Source: Aselliscus stoliczkanus | Lineage: Eukaryota > Chordata > Mammalia > Chiroptera > Hipposideridae | Direction: 5' to 3' | Length of the DNA stretch: 64,000 bases | NCBI GenBank assembly: GCA_033961575.1 | Contig: CM066737.1 | Coordinates: forward strand, 99,724,709-99,788,708 | In this document: piece by piece, positions 34,541 through 46,765 of the stretch | Position numbering within the stretch: the first letter of the stretch is position 1 | How the letters are laid out: the number at the start of each line of letters is the position of its first letter | Position numbers and translations under genes: made by a program | The notes under the pieces: model-generated | What the model saw: only the letters and a program-made list of their open reading frames with translations | What the model was told of the DNA's origin: nothing | Database searches by the model: none

Positions 34541-35098
34541 TATTAAAAAAAACTAATCTGGTTCCTGATCCCTGAACCAGGTAGTTATTTTTTTTTTCTG
34601 GAAAGCCAATGGGATTTCATACAAACTAGTTGTTCCAATCAAAATAGTTATCTCTATAATCCCAATAAATTGGAAATTCTTTGAGAAACAGACATTGGCA
34701 GTATTGGTGCATTGTCTACAATATTGAAAGTCTTTTACCTGGCTTACAACCCTATTTAAGCCTGGAGTTTAGAGTAACAGAATTTGTCCTGGTCTTCCCT
34801 CCTGTCTTCCTCAGTTCTTCAGTTAGCCATGGGTTGGGATCCAAAAATTATCAAAGCTGGTATAGATTGCTTAGGGACACTTTGGTGAAAGGACAATTAA
34901 ATTTATTTTCTAATTTCTCTGTCCTTTGGGTTTTCTGAGTTCAGAATCAGAATTTCAACCACTTTTATTAGTGAAGGCCCAATTTTAAACAAAAAGGCTA
35001 CATCCTATAGTAGATGGAGAGGAAGAATTTTATTTTGCACATAGAATATGATTCATGTAAATATCTCTGCCCTTTGAATGTTTATTTCATTTGAGTAG
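34541..35098. other. Intron 3, nothing identified
   Basis: AT-rich sequence without recognised elements. Confidence 0.45.
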
Positions 35099-35100
35099 CT

Positions 35101-35208
35101 TTTTTTTTTTTTTGATGGCAGTGTCACTGGCCCTCATATGTGGGACCCGAACCGGGGCCGCTGGCTTCAGAAGCCAGCACTTAACCACAGCACCACTTGG
35201 CCAGCCCT
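35101..35208 (-). repeat. Short SINE, antisense
   Basis: Poly-T, GATGGCAGTGTCACTGG to CCACTTGGCCAGCCC. TSD TTGAGTAGCT on both sides. Confidence 0.93.
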
Positions 35209-35510
35209 TGAGTAGCTATTTTTTATTATTTCTACCTTACCTTAAATTTTCCGTTAAAGTCTTTTTGTTTATTTATTTCTTTGTTTGTTTTTTTCCTGCA
35301 TGCCTGTTCTCTGTTAAATTGGGGTACTCTGGAGGTGTGAACTATAAAACTTTTCTCTGTACCTCTTGATTATCACAGGAGCAATGTCACACATCACAGG
35401 GCCAATGTAAGAACCAAAGTATAAATATTTAATTCCTCCTACCAACTAAATAAGTCTTTGGTGTCCCATGATATCCATTTATTTCCTTTAAATTGAGATA
35501 TAAATATATA

Positions 35511-35612
35511 TTTTTTCTGAGGGCAGTGTCACTGGCCCTCATATGTGGGACTCGAACCGGGGCCGTTGGCTTCCCAAGCCAGTGCCTAACCACTGTGCCA
35601 CTCGGCCGGCCC
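35511..35612 (-). repeat. Short SINE, antisense
   Basis: TTTTTTCTGAGGGCAGTGTC to CCACTCGGCCGGCCC. TSD AAATTGAGATA on both sides; it landed at the edge of the next element. Confidence 0.92.
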
Positions 35613-35621
35613 TAAATTGAG

Positions 35622-36137
35622 ATATTTTGCCATATATAATATGCACTTTTTTGCCAATATTTGTGAGGCAAAATAAGGATGTGCATTATACATGGGTAGT
35701 ACTAATTCTATATTTATATATATAAATGTTTTTAAGTCTTTTATTTATGCTTATGAGTTAAAAGTGTAACTCTGGAAATCAATAACGATATCTGTATGCA
35801 AAATAATACCCTGGAATACAATAATCAGTTTTATTGAACTTGCAATGACAAAGGGTTCTTGGCCTTCTATGATGCATAAATATCGTAAATTTGGTATTGG
35901 TACATAAAATTTCTTGTACCTTGTATTCGTTCTTGTGTTTTGTAATTATTTCTTACATAACATGTCTTGTACCATTATATGTTAAAAAGTGAATGCTAAA
36001 ATTCCTTTATAATCCAAAAAATCAAGAACCTAAATGTAAACAAAATTTTAAATTAAAAAATTAAAATGAAAGATTTTTTTCCCTGAAAGTTTGGGCCAAA
36101 AACGTGGGTGCACAATATACACAGCAAAATACAGTAA
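35622..36137. mobile_element. DNA transposon remnant with about 25-bp inverted ends
   Basis: TATTTTGCCATATATAATAT then GCAC at the left mirrors GTGCACAATATACACAGCAA then AATA at the right. Second inner motif GTGCATTATACATGGGTAGT. The interior is AT-rich and noncoding. Nonautonomous; superfamily not assigned. Confidence 0.6.
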
Positions 36138-36284
36138 TTCACATGCCATAATAGTCACCATTCACCCACCTGTTTGTGTTGGGTATTTTGTATATCATGG
36201 CTTTCTTTATTTAAGGATATTTCAGAATTAAGCTGGAATGGCTGTTAGTGACAAGGATCCTGGGAAGGGAGGGGGAGAACATGA

Positions 36285-36405
36285 GACTTCTTTGGCTCTG
36301 TGGTCATGTGTAGGCCAGTTGGTTAACCTTGCTGGGTCTCGGTTTCCTCCCATATAAAATGAGATGATTAATCTGGTGATTATTGAGGTTCATGCCAACT
36401 CTGAA
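36285..36405 (+). repeat. MIR SINE fragment
   Basis: TTGGCTCTGTGGTCATGTGT, CGGTTTCCTCCCATATAAAA and TGAGATGATTAATCTGG fit MIR. Confidence 0.55.
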
Positions 36406-38065
36406 ATAATTCTATTATATTATGATAACCATTCAGTTGTTTGAACAAAGCAGATGGATTATTGCAGTAGTTCAGTGGCACTGCATGTCATGTTCTCAGC
36501 AGGAATATCTTCATTTACCTTTAAGTGGCACAATAGCCTGATTACCCAGTTGAAATTATTATTCAACTTTTTTATATTTGTTCCTCTTGTGACCAAATAA
36601 AGAAAAGTAGCAATGTAGACTGCTATTTGCACTGATCTTTAAAAAACGCATTTCCCTGATTGCATGTGTGCTGATTTAAAAAACTGTCCTTTAAATGACT
36701 AGACAAAGAATTCTACCTTTTTAGGCTTAAACCTTGTAATCATTATTTGGAGCATTGCCCCACTTGGATTTTCTTTCTTAATAAATTGACTTTGTCACAC
36801 ATGGTCATGTTAAATAATTTTTTAAAAACTTATTGCCCCATGTTTGTTCATTTGCTCCCTAATTTTTCTTGGGAACAAATTTCTGTGCTTTTTTTAGTTT
36901 CAGTTTTTGCAAAAGATTTATATATAACCCTTTCACACTACAAGAGACATGCTCCAAAGTACCATATTCCGCCAGCAAGCAATCAAGATATACATTCTTC
37001 CATAAGTGCTCAGAAATCAGTTTCTCTTGGGTAATGTTAAAACCACGTTCCATCTGCCATAGATTTTTCCCTCCTCTTCTGACTAGGCCATTTGTTGACT
37101 GATTGAACATTTGTATTGTTATTTTAATATTGTCCTCTGGAAGGTCAAGCTGAAAGACTCATTATGAAGTCTGTTGGGATAAATTGTTACACATTTTATT
37201 TGATCCAAAGAATTAATGTATAAAACTTGTACTGTCATTGTCCAACTTTGCCACCTGCTGTGGACCATAAATAAAGATGAGTGCTGATGTAGTGAGGCTC
37301 CTGTCCTGGTCTTCGTGGACCCTTGGCTTTCTTGTGGAGGAACTAGATAAGGGGCAAGTCCTAAGTATCCTTGGTTAGTGGCTGTGATTGAACCCAATGG
37401 ACAATTAGGTTGAGACCCTGACATGCTCTGCCCTCCTGGACTGTTCTGGAGGATCCAGACAGTTGTTATTCATGGAAATCCCCCTAGGTGAAGCCCATTG
37501 AAGAAACTGATGTTTTCGGGCTGCAGGTAGGATGCTCTATGCGAAACATCTGCTTAGATTTCAGAGGAGGAGCTCTTAGATTTGGCGGGGAGCATGGGAC
37601 CCCTTTGTCAGTCTAGAGGAGCCTTTGGACACCTTTTCAGAATATATCTTAAAATGCTTAAATAAATATAAAGGAGACCATTTATATTGAAACATAGTTA
37701 TCAAAATAGTTTTCAAAAGTTGTATATTGTAATCTATGTGCTTCTTTATTAACGTCTCAAATAATAGATCCAACACCTGGTCTAAAAACTATCATAATTT
37801 TGGAGTAGTGATGAGTATCAGAGGTATGTTGAGATGTCTGCAGGAACTATAATGAGATGTGAAAAGTTCTATAATTTCTATTACTGACAAAGTCCCAGGG
37901 CCTGCTAAAACTGGGATGTGTTACCTACATTTCTAATCAAAGGCAATGTTAATTTCAACTAAAAGCAAATGATGACAAAGATGTCGTTTTTTTCCTCATT
38001 CAAGTTCATGTAAGCCCAAGAGTTAATGGATCCCAGGTTCAGAACTCCTGGTCTGGTCTAGAAGT
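36406..38065. other. Intron 3, nothing identified
   Basis: No exon or RNA gene seen. Short frames at 36747-37424 have no family signature. Confidence 0.45.
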
Positions 38066-38069
38066 ATTG

Positions 38070-38265
38070 AGCATAGCTAATACTTACTGGATGCCCACTA
38101 TGTGCCAAGGTCATATTTAAGCCTCTACACCTGATGAAGTTGACAGTATTGTTGTCCCCATTTTAAAGATGAGAAAACAGATTTAGATAGATAAGTGCAT
38201 TCTTCAGCGTCAGCCGTCTAGCATGCAGTGGAGCTACAATTTAATCCTTGGCCATGCGAATTCTC
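38070..38265 (+). repeat. MIR SINE
   Basis: CTAATACTTACTGGATGCCC, ACTATGTGCCAAGG, TTGTCCCCATTTTAAAGATG and AGAAAACAGATTTAGATAGA are classic MIR core. Confidence 0.82.
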
Positions 38266-38628
38266 CACCACCTTGCTGCATTTGAGCTGAGATGATACTA
38301 ACTTCCCATTTCAATATTGATACTGTATTTCTTTTTCACCTAACTTAGCAAATGTGAAGAAATAAATACTACCTAGCTCTGCTGAAAGGACGATAAAATT
38401 GAAAGGCCTTCATACGCTAACGGAGTGAGTGTAAATGGCTCCATCCTTTTTGACAGCATCTTGGCTATACATATCAAGAACCTTAAACTTCATCTAGTAA
38501 ATTCACTCCTGAACAGCTACTCTTAGGAAAAGACCAACATGATAAAGATGCCATATGCAAAGGTGTTCATCTGAGTGTATAGTAAGAAAAATTTCAAAAC
38601 AAAGTTAAACAATAGGAGAATGGTTAAG

Positions 38629-39885
<1,257 letters not shown>

Positions 39886-39889
39886 TTTA

Positions 39890-39999
39890 CTTTTTTTTTT
39901 TTTTTGAGGGCAGTGTCACTGGCCCTCACAAGTGGGACCCGAACCGGGGCCGCTGGCTTCCCAATCCAGCGCTTAACCGCCGCGCCACTCGGCCGGCCC
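39890..39999 (-). repeat. Short SINE, antisense
   Basis: Poly-T, GAGGGCAGTGTCACTGG to CCACTCGGCCGGCCC. TSD approximately ATAGGATTCTT. Confidence 0.92.
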
Positions 40000-40051
40000 A
40001 TTGATAGGATTCTTGAACCTTCAGTTTACTTATTAGGGAGACTTGGTTATT

Positions 40052-40140
40052 GTTACTTTTTTTTTTTTTTTTTTTTTTTTAGAGCAGTGTCACTGGCCCT
40101 CATATGTGGGACCGAACCGGGGCCGCTGGCTTCCCAGGCC
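40052..40140 (-). repeat. 5'-truncated short SINE with perfect TSD
   Basis: Poly-T, AGAGCAGTGTCACTGG, ending within GCTGGCTTCCCAGGCC, so the A-box half is missing. Flanked by AGGGAGACTTGGTTATT at 40035-40051 and 40141-40157 (17 bp, identical). Confidence 0.92.
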
Positions 40141-40255
40141 AGGGAGACTTGGTTATTAAATTGAAATGTTTTTAAATGTTTTTGTTATGATTATTGCTCT
40201 GTATAGTATTATATATTTTAAAGAAGCTGAGAGAAGAAATGAAAATAAGTATATA

Positions 40256-40690
40256 CGAGGTCTGACAATTAAGTTCGTGAACTTGTTGCAACAATGTTGC
40301 TAACCTTTTTTTGATATCAGAGGGATTATTCATTATGAATTTGTACCCAGGGGACAAACAGTTAACGAAGTTTACTAGTTGAAAGTGCTGAACCAGCTGC
40401 ATGAAAAACTTAGACGACCTGAACTTTTCACCAGCAATTCATGGCTCTTGCATCATGACAACACACCAGTTTACATGACACTGACTTGGAGGGAGCTTTT
40501 AGCCAGTAAACAAATAACTGTATTGGAACACCCTCCCTACTCACCTGATCTGGCCCCCGATGACTTCTTTCTTTACCCAGAGATAAAGGAAATATTGAAG
40601 GGAAGACATTATGATGACGTTCAGGACATCAAGGGTATTATGATGACAGCTCTGATGGCCATTCCAGAAAAAGAGTTCCAAAACTGCTGT
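40256..40690 (+). mobile_element. Mariner remnant, 5' end and transposase catalytic part
   Basis: Terminal CGAGGTCTGACAATTAAGTT after TA, then a jump into the transposase: HHDNTPVYMTLTWRELLASK, QITVLEHPPYSPDLAPDDFF and LYPEIKEILKGRH. There are 34 residues between Asp of HDN and the second Asp of PDD, the mariner D34D spacing. The 3' end is lost at about 40690 and the N-terminal coding part is deleted. Same derivative as at 59176-59841. Confidence 0.85.
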
Positions 40691-42129
40691 TTTCTGATTT
40701 TCTTTTTCATTTGTTTCTGTGGATTCAAGTTACCAAATGCCCTGTTTCCATATTCCAATACAGTTTTGTTTTCAGGTGAAAACATCTTTTGTACTGTTAG
40801 TGTCAAATATCTGTTATAGGCCCCAATATATAATTGTATACATCATTTTATGCAGTTGTCTTTAAATCAGTTAACAGAAGAAAGAAGAAATTGGCAATTA
40901 TACCATCTCTTATAATTACCTATTAATATATAACTACCTTTACGGTTTACTTTCTTTTTATCATGTGAATTAGAATTATTGTCTGGTGTCCCTTGTTTTC
41001 AGGCTGAAGAACTTCCTTTAGTATTTTTTGTAAGATGGGCCTCCTAGGAACAAATTCTCAGTTTTTGTTTGTCTGAAAATGTCTTTATATTGCCTTCATT
41101 TTAAAAGATAGTTTTGCTAGATGTAAGATCCTTGATTAACTTTTTTTTTCTTTCATCACTTTGAATATGTCATTCAACTGCCTTTTGGTGTTCATTATTT
41201 CTGATGAAAAGTCAGATGTTAATTTTACTGGGGTTCCCTTGTACATGGTAAGACATTTTCCTCTTGCTGCCTTCAAAACTTTGTCTTTCAAAATTTTGAT
41301 TATGGGGTATCTGGGTGTGGATCTCTGAGTTTATCCTACTTGGAGTTTTTTTTAACTTCTTGGAAATGTAGATTCATTTAATCAAATTTGTGAAGTTTTC
41401 AGCAATTATTTCTTCGAGTATTTTTCTGCTCCTTTCGCTCCTTTCTTGAGATTCCCATTATGTGTCATGTATATTGGTGCACTTGATGGTATCCGTATTT
41501 CTTTGAGGCTTTGTCCATTTTTCATTTTTCTCTCTCTGTTCTTCAGATTGCATAATCTCTATTGATCTGTCTACAAGTTTGCTGATTCTTCTACTTAAAT
41601 TTTCTGTTGGGCTTCTGTAGTGAATTTTTAATTTTCGTTATTGTACTTTTTAAACTCCAGAATTTCCATTTGCTTTTTTTTTTTGTAATTCTTCTTTCTT
41701 CATTGAAATTCTCTATTTTAAATTCTCTATCAAATCATAACTTTAATTCTTTAAACATCATTTTATTTAGTTCTTTGAACATATTTATAATAGCTATTTT
41801 CAAGTATTTGTCTCCTAGTTCCAATATCTGGGTCCTTTCAAATGCAGTTACTGTTGCCTGTTATTTTTTTCCTATATAAGGTTCACACTGTCCTGTTTCT
41901 TTGCATGTTTTGTATTTTTGTTTAAAACTAGACATTTAAAATAATATATTATGGCAACTCTGGATACTGATCTCTCTCCCTCCTACCTCTGGAGCTTGTT
42001 TGTGATGTTTGCTGGTTTATTGTTTAATGACTTTGCTACACTAGTTCAGTGAAGTCTATTTCCTCCACAGTGTGCAGCCTCTGATGGCACTCCTCAGAAG
42101 TGCAGTCCTGGGTATGTGCACAGCTATTC

Positions 42130-42186
42130 TTTTTATGTTGTTGTTTGTTTTTTTTGAGGGCAGTGTCACTGGCCCTCATATGTGGG
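42130..42186 (-). repeat. Minimal 5'-truncated SINE insertion
   Basis: Only about 35 bp of SINE 3' sequence (GAGGGCAGTGTCACTGGCCC to TGTGGG) plus a T-rich tail. The target ATGTGCACAGCTATTCT (17 bp) is repeated at about 42115-42131 and 42187-42203. Confidence 0.85.
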
Positions 42187-42254
42187 ATGTGCACAGCTAT
42201 TCTAATGTTCCCATCCCCACCCAAGGATGACAATGGTTATAGCTGGGCTCTCTC

Positions 42255-42359
42255 TTTTTTTTTTTTTTTTGAGGGCAGTGTCACTGGCCCTCATATATGG
42301 GACCAAACCGTGGCCGCTGGCTTCACAAGCCAGCGCTTAACCACCACGCCACTCAGCCA
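42255..42359 (-). repeat. Short SINE, antisense, slightly 5'-truncated
   Basis: Poly-T, GAGGGCAGTGTCACTGG to CCACTCAGCCAG. TSD GCTGGGCTCTCTTT / ACTGGGCTCTCTTT. Confidence 0.9.
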
Positions 42360-42383
42360 GAACTGGGCTCTCTTTATAATATA

Positions 42384-42463
42384 TTAGGTTGTTGGAAAAG
42401 TCGTGACATATTTTTTCTATGTTTTTCATTGCAAAATGAGTCATGACTTTTCCGACAACCCAA
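42384..42463. mobile_element. 80-bp mariner MITE (MADE1-like)
   Basis: TTAGGTTGTTGGAAAAGTCG at left and inverted CGACAACCCAA at right, almost a full palindrome, flanked by TA at 42382-42383 and 42464-42465. Length and ends resemble human MADE1 (80 bp, TTAGGTTGGTGCAAAAGTAA), but the sequence is distinct. Confidence 0.88.
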
Positions 42464-43574
42464 TACCTTTCCCTGCTAGACGTTTCTGACTGGGCTTCCT
42501 CTACTGATATTACAGCCAGTTGTCAATCTCCCTTAATTGTTAGCTGATTGCTTCATTATTTTTGACAATGCCCTGAAACATAAATGTCCCACAGTCTGAT
42601 AAAATTAACATTGGGCTCCTTTGCAGAAGTAGTCTGTCAGGCCAGTCTTTAAGGTTTATTCTGACCTCAGGAAGGTTCCTTTCAATGCTGTCTTCCTCTT
42701 TTTCTTTCTGTTAACTTCTAGCGGTCTACCTTTCACTTGTTGCAATCATGAAGCTACCATCCTCTAAATTCTTGCCTGAAAAATCTCCATTTTTTGACTG
42801 TGCCCATAGGTTTGAACTTCCCATGCTGTGTTCCATGTAAAGTCAGTCCCCTTATGGAGAGCTGCGGAGCTGGCTGCTCTTCCAGTGTGCCTCTACCCTT
42901 AGGAAGAGCCTCTGCACCACTCCTCCAGGGCTGGGAGGTGGAGGTAGCAGCCTGCCTCTCTCATATTGACACCCTGCTCTGCAATTGGGATGCTGGACAG
43001 GGGTAGCAGTCCCTGATTTTCTCAGCCTACCTCTTCTGGCAAGGAACCTTCACCCTATGTGAGCCAGGACAAAGACGATCAGGGCCCAGTATTCTTGGCC
43101 TGCTTCACCTAGGGTAGAACTTCTTCCATACCAGTGGGAACCGGGTGGCAAAATGGAGCCACGGTCTTCTTGATCACACTTGCCTGGAATAGTACTTCTA
43201 TAATACAGGGCTGTGGTAAATGAGAATGCTGGTGGCCTGGCCTTCTCAGGGAGAAACTGTCGCCCTAGACTGGAGGTTGGGGTGAGAGGGAGCCCCATCT
43301 TCTTGGCTTAACCTACCCAGTGAAGAACTTTTGTCACTCTGGGCTAGGGGATAAGGGGTGCAGGTTATAGCTCAAATGCTAGAGTCTCACTGTTCTTACC
43401 AAGATTTAGTGAATTTTCTTCAATAAATGTTTCTCCATTTTCTGTATGCTCTTAAGACAATTTATAGTGACTTTAAATCATTTTTAAAAAGAATTTTTGC
43501 TAGTTATGGTTTTTTGTTTTTGAGGGGGGTAGGCAAGGATCTGAAGACCTCCTCACATCTCCAATCTAGCTCTG

Positions 43575-44025
43575 TTTTTTTTTTTGTTTTTTGTTTTAGA
43601 TTTTTATTGGGGAATTGGGGGAGGGGAACAGTGCTGGGGAATTGGGGAAGAGGAACAGACAAGTTGCTGTCCTTTGTTCTTCAGTCTAGTTGTGGAGGAC
43701 GTTGCTTCACTGGCCCATGTTGGTATCATCATTGTGCTCTTCTCGAGTGAGGCAGATTGGTTGCTGGCCTCTGGATGGCTGCTCACACTGGCTGCCAGCC
43801 GCTCACGCTGGCTGTTGGCCACTCACTGTAACCTATGGCAGCCCAGTGCAGCAGGGGCTGCAGCTATGCCGTCCCAGGGACTCACAGCAGCCCAGCTCCA
43901 GGTGGAGCTGTTGTTCACCATCTTAGCTGTAGAGGGCAGTGTCACTGGCCCTCACACGTGGGATCCGAACCGGGGCCGCTGGCATCCCAAGCTAGCTCTT
44001 AACCAACGCGCCACTTGGCCAGCCC
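43575..44025 (-). repeat. Long chimeric SINE, antisense
   Basis: TTTTTATTGGGGAATTGGGG tail, body, TGTAGAGGGCAGTGTCACTG head, to CCACTTGGCCAGCCC. TSD TAGCTCTGTTTTTT / AGCCCTGTTTTTTT-like. Confidence 0.88.
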
Positions 44026-44744
44026 TGTTTTTTTGTTTTGTTTTGTTTTGTTAATAGCAAACTCCATCCCTTCAAAGATATTTTACCTTCTAGACATCAC
44101 TGATCCACACAGCCCATTTTTCCCTTTTAGTCTGAAACAGGAAGGCTTTTTACCATAAACTCAATTTCATGTAGAAAAACAAACAAGTTAACATCTGAAT
44201 GTATAAATGGCATTTAATTTAATTTAATTTACTTCAGGAACATGACTTCCTTGTTAGAGATGAGGGAGAAATTTGTCTCTAACCTACCCAAATCCTTACT
44301 TTGCTGGACAATTTGAATCTGTCTTTGAGAATTTGGAGCTATAGCCAGGGAGGGAAGTGTCTTTGTTCCTCTGATGTAGGCAGTTCCCAGAGATTGCTGA
44401 GAAGTAGCTACAAGGCTTCTTCCCCCTGTTCCCTGGTTATCACCCACACACCTGAATTTTTGCCACTTCTATTTATAGAAATACCTAGATAACTGGCATT
44501 TGTATTTTGAGGGGTTTAACCCCAATATCTGGTGCCCATAGGGACAGACAACCTCCAACTATTATACTGTTTTGCAGCAAAGTAAATATTCTCAGAAAAT
44601 CCTGTTTTTAGGAATAATGGAACACCAAGAAGCTTAGTGTAAGACCTGTTTTTGTATGTCCTGTGACCTAAGAATGTTTTTTATATTTTTAAATGATTGG
44701 AAAAAATCAGAAGATGAAGAATACTTCAGGACATGAAAATATGA
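44026..44744. other. Intron 3, nothing identified
   Basis: No exon or classified element seen. Confidence 0.4.
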
Positions 44745-44942
44745 AATTCAGATTTGTGTCCATAAATGAAGTTTTATTGGGACAGAGCCATGCTCAGGTG
44801 TTTATATATTGTCTATGGTTGCTTTCTTTCATGCTACAACAGCAAAGTTGAATAGTTGCAATAGAGACTGTATGGTTTACAAAACCAAAAATATGTACGA
44901 TTTGGCCTTTTATAGAAAAAGTTTGGTAACCATTTCTAAAAT
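44745..44942. repeat. hAT-type DNA transposon remnant
   Basis: AAGTTTTATTGGGACAGAGC, ATTGTCTATGGTTGCTTTC and TAGAAAAAGTTTGGTAACC; same family as 14085-14265. Confidence 0.6.
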
Positions 44943-46230
44943 ATATTTGAGTGGAATAGCACTAGTAATTTTTTTTAACAAAGTATTTTAAGGCCTAAAA
45001 ACATGGATGTCCAACAAGGTATAAAAGAGAGAGAGAGAGAAAATGTGTTTCAGGATAATTATCTATATTTTGAGTTCAGATAAAAATAAGAATGCCACTG
45101 TCTTTGTGTAAGCAAATCTTATTCAAAAAGAAAACTTAAAAATGTATGTCACATATGTATTTGTATCTAGTTCCCCAATGTTGTAAGTTTTCCCAAGGCT
45201 TCTGTTTGATATGAGATCATGGCATTCTGATAGTTTTCTCCATAATTAATGAATTTATTTTTTAATTTAGAAGAAGTTCTATACCTTCTTTGACTTCTCA
45301 TTCTTGGAGAAAGTGTGTTTTCCAAGATATGTCTGCAGTATGCCAAAATACCTAGATAACTTCATTAGTTTAGTTTAGTTTAAAAAATCAAAAAGGGAGA
45401 CATCAGATGAATTATTTCTGGCACCATATAAATTCTTTAAAACTTAATGAAGAGATAGGAATAAAATCTGAAATTTTACGCTAGCCGCTTTTTATGACAG
45501 TTTAGACAAAAGATTGACTATGATATAAGGATGTCATATAAGAATGTATTAATCCTCCAATGTCTTAAAAATTAAGCATTGATTTAATACTCTTTAGAGG
45601 CAGTGTTTATACTTTACTAAGTTCTCAATTTATAGTCAAATTGTAAGCATTCCATAGAAAAAAAGATATGGTTTTACTTGAGTATTATTTGACAATATAA
45701 ATATTTTTGAACAGACCTTTTTTCAAAACATCTCTGAGATTAATCATATTTACTAACATCTGCCTCATGCAAAACAATTTTTACTCTACAAAGTATATAA
45801 TAGTTCACCTGTGGTTAAATTATCAAATAATATAGCTTTTCCCTCGATGCTGAAGGAAAGAAAAATATGCCTTTACATTGCAACTCTTGGTTATCTGTAG
45901 GTTCAGATTTCCTTTGATTTGGGGGCACATAATGAAATGATATAATTTTTGATACGTAAACCCCTAAAATCTTTACCAGTGAAGTTCAGAGTCATACACA
46001 GATCAGTTTCAGCATTGGAAGTCCAATTTTTGTCATATATCTGTGTGTTAGAGTTTGTGGAATTGAGTGGTTTCCTGTTTTGTGCCTAATAGATTCATAG
46101 TCGTATTGCACAAGTTGTTGTCATACTTGGGCATTTGCTCCTCCCCTGTCCTACCAGGTTCCATCTGCTCAAATCTACAACTATGTTTATGCATCAATTG
46201 CTTTTGAAACTTTTTTCTTTCTTTTTCCAG
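44943..46230. other. End of intron 3, nothing identified
   Basis: AT-rich sequence and a short (GA)n at 45028-45040. The exon 4 acceptor tract ends it. Confidence 0.45.
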
Positions 46231-46424
46231 GCATCTAGTGGAAATTATTATTTCATCCCGTACATCGTGACACCCTGCGCTGATTATTTTTGCTGTGAGA
46301 GTGATGCCCAGAAGCGTGCCTCGGAGTACATGCAGCCCAACTGGGACACCATCCTTGGTCCGTTGTGCGTGCCCCTGGTGGACAGGCTTATTATCCTCCT
46401 GAAGGACATCCACGTGACCTCATG
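46231..46424 (+). CDS. MAP3K15: MAP3K15 exon 4 (residues 172-235 and two bases of 236)
   Basis: Encodes ASSGNYYFIPYIVTPCADYF, then CCESDAQKRASEYMQPNWD, TILGPLCVPLVDRLIILLK and DIHVTS. This is the distal part of the thioredoxin-binding region. Cys192-Cys193 match ASK1 Cys225-Cys226 and Cys217 (in GPLC) matches ASK1 Cys250, the main thioredoxin-contact cysteine by published work on ASK1. The acceptor is CTTTTTCCAG ending at 46230 and the donor is GTAATT at 46425, slightly off consensus. TG at the exon end joins T of exon 5 to give Cys236. The segment RLIILLK differs from RFISLLK as I recall it in human, at two hydrophobic positions. Confidence 0.95.
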
Positions 46425-46624
46425 GTAATTCCCCTCAGCCATGAACAACCCCAGGAGCTTTGCTCCAATCTTCCCTTCACGTTCATGGAGGCGATGCACC
46501 CTCAAAAGACCATAGTGCCCAGAGAACGGGAACCTCCGCCAATCATTTTTAAGTCATCCTGGAATCCATTGTTGTTCCTTACTACCTCACTAAGTTGGTC
46601 CATTGAGGTGTAGCTAAAACAGAA

Positions 46625-46765
46625 TAGAACTGGAGTTAGGAGGTCAGGACTGAACTGTGTTTGGCCCCAGCTCCCTGTGTGACCTTGCTAAGTAACTTCT
46701 CTTCTGTGTAGCCATTTTCTCATCTAGAAAATAAGGAAGTTAAGACACTCATATTTTTCTTGCTC
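46625..46765 (+). repeat. MIR SINE
   Basis: CTCCCTGTGTGACCTTGCTA, AGTAACTTCTCTTCTGTGTA and TTTTCTCATCTAGAAAATAA fit MIR. Confidence 0.7.

Larger units (their letters stand above)
40691..43450 (-). repeat. L1/HAL1-type remnant, antisense, with 5' tandem units
   Basis: AAGATGGGCCTCCTAGGAAC, GTCTTTATATTGCCTTCATT, TCTGGGTGTGGATCTCTGAG, TTTATCCTACTTGGAGTTTT and CAGAATTTCCATTTGC are the antisense of an old L1/HAL1 ORF1-5' region. From about 43020 to 43350, degenerate units of about 65-85 bp (each with TTCTTGG/TTCTTGA followed by an ACTT-CT core) resemble 5'UTR monomers. Interrupted by SINEs and a MITE. Confidence 0.6.
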
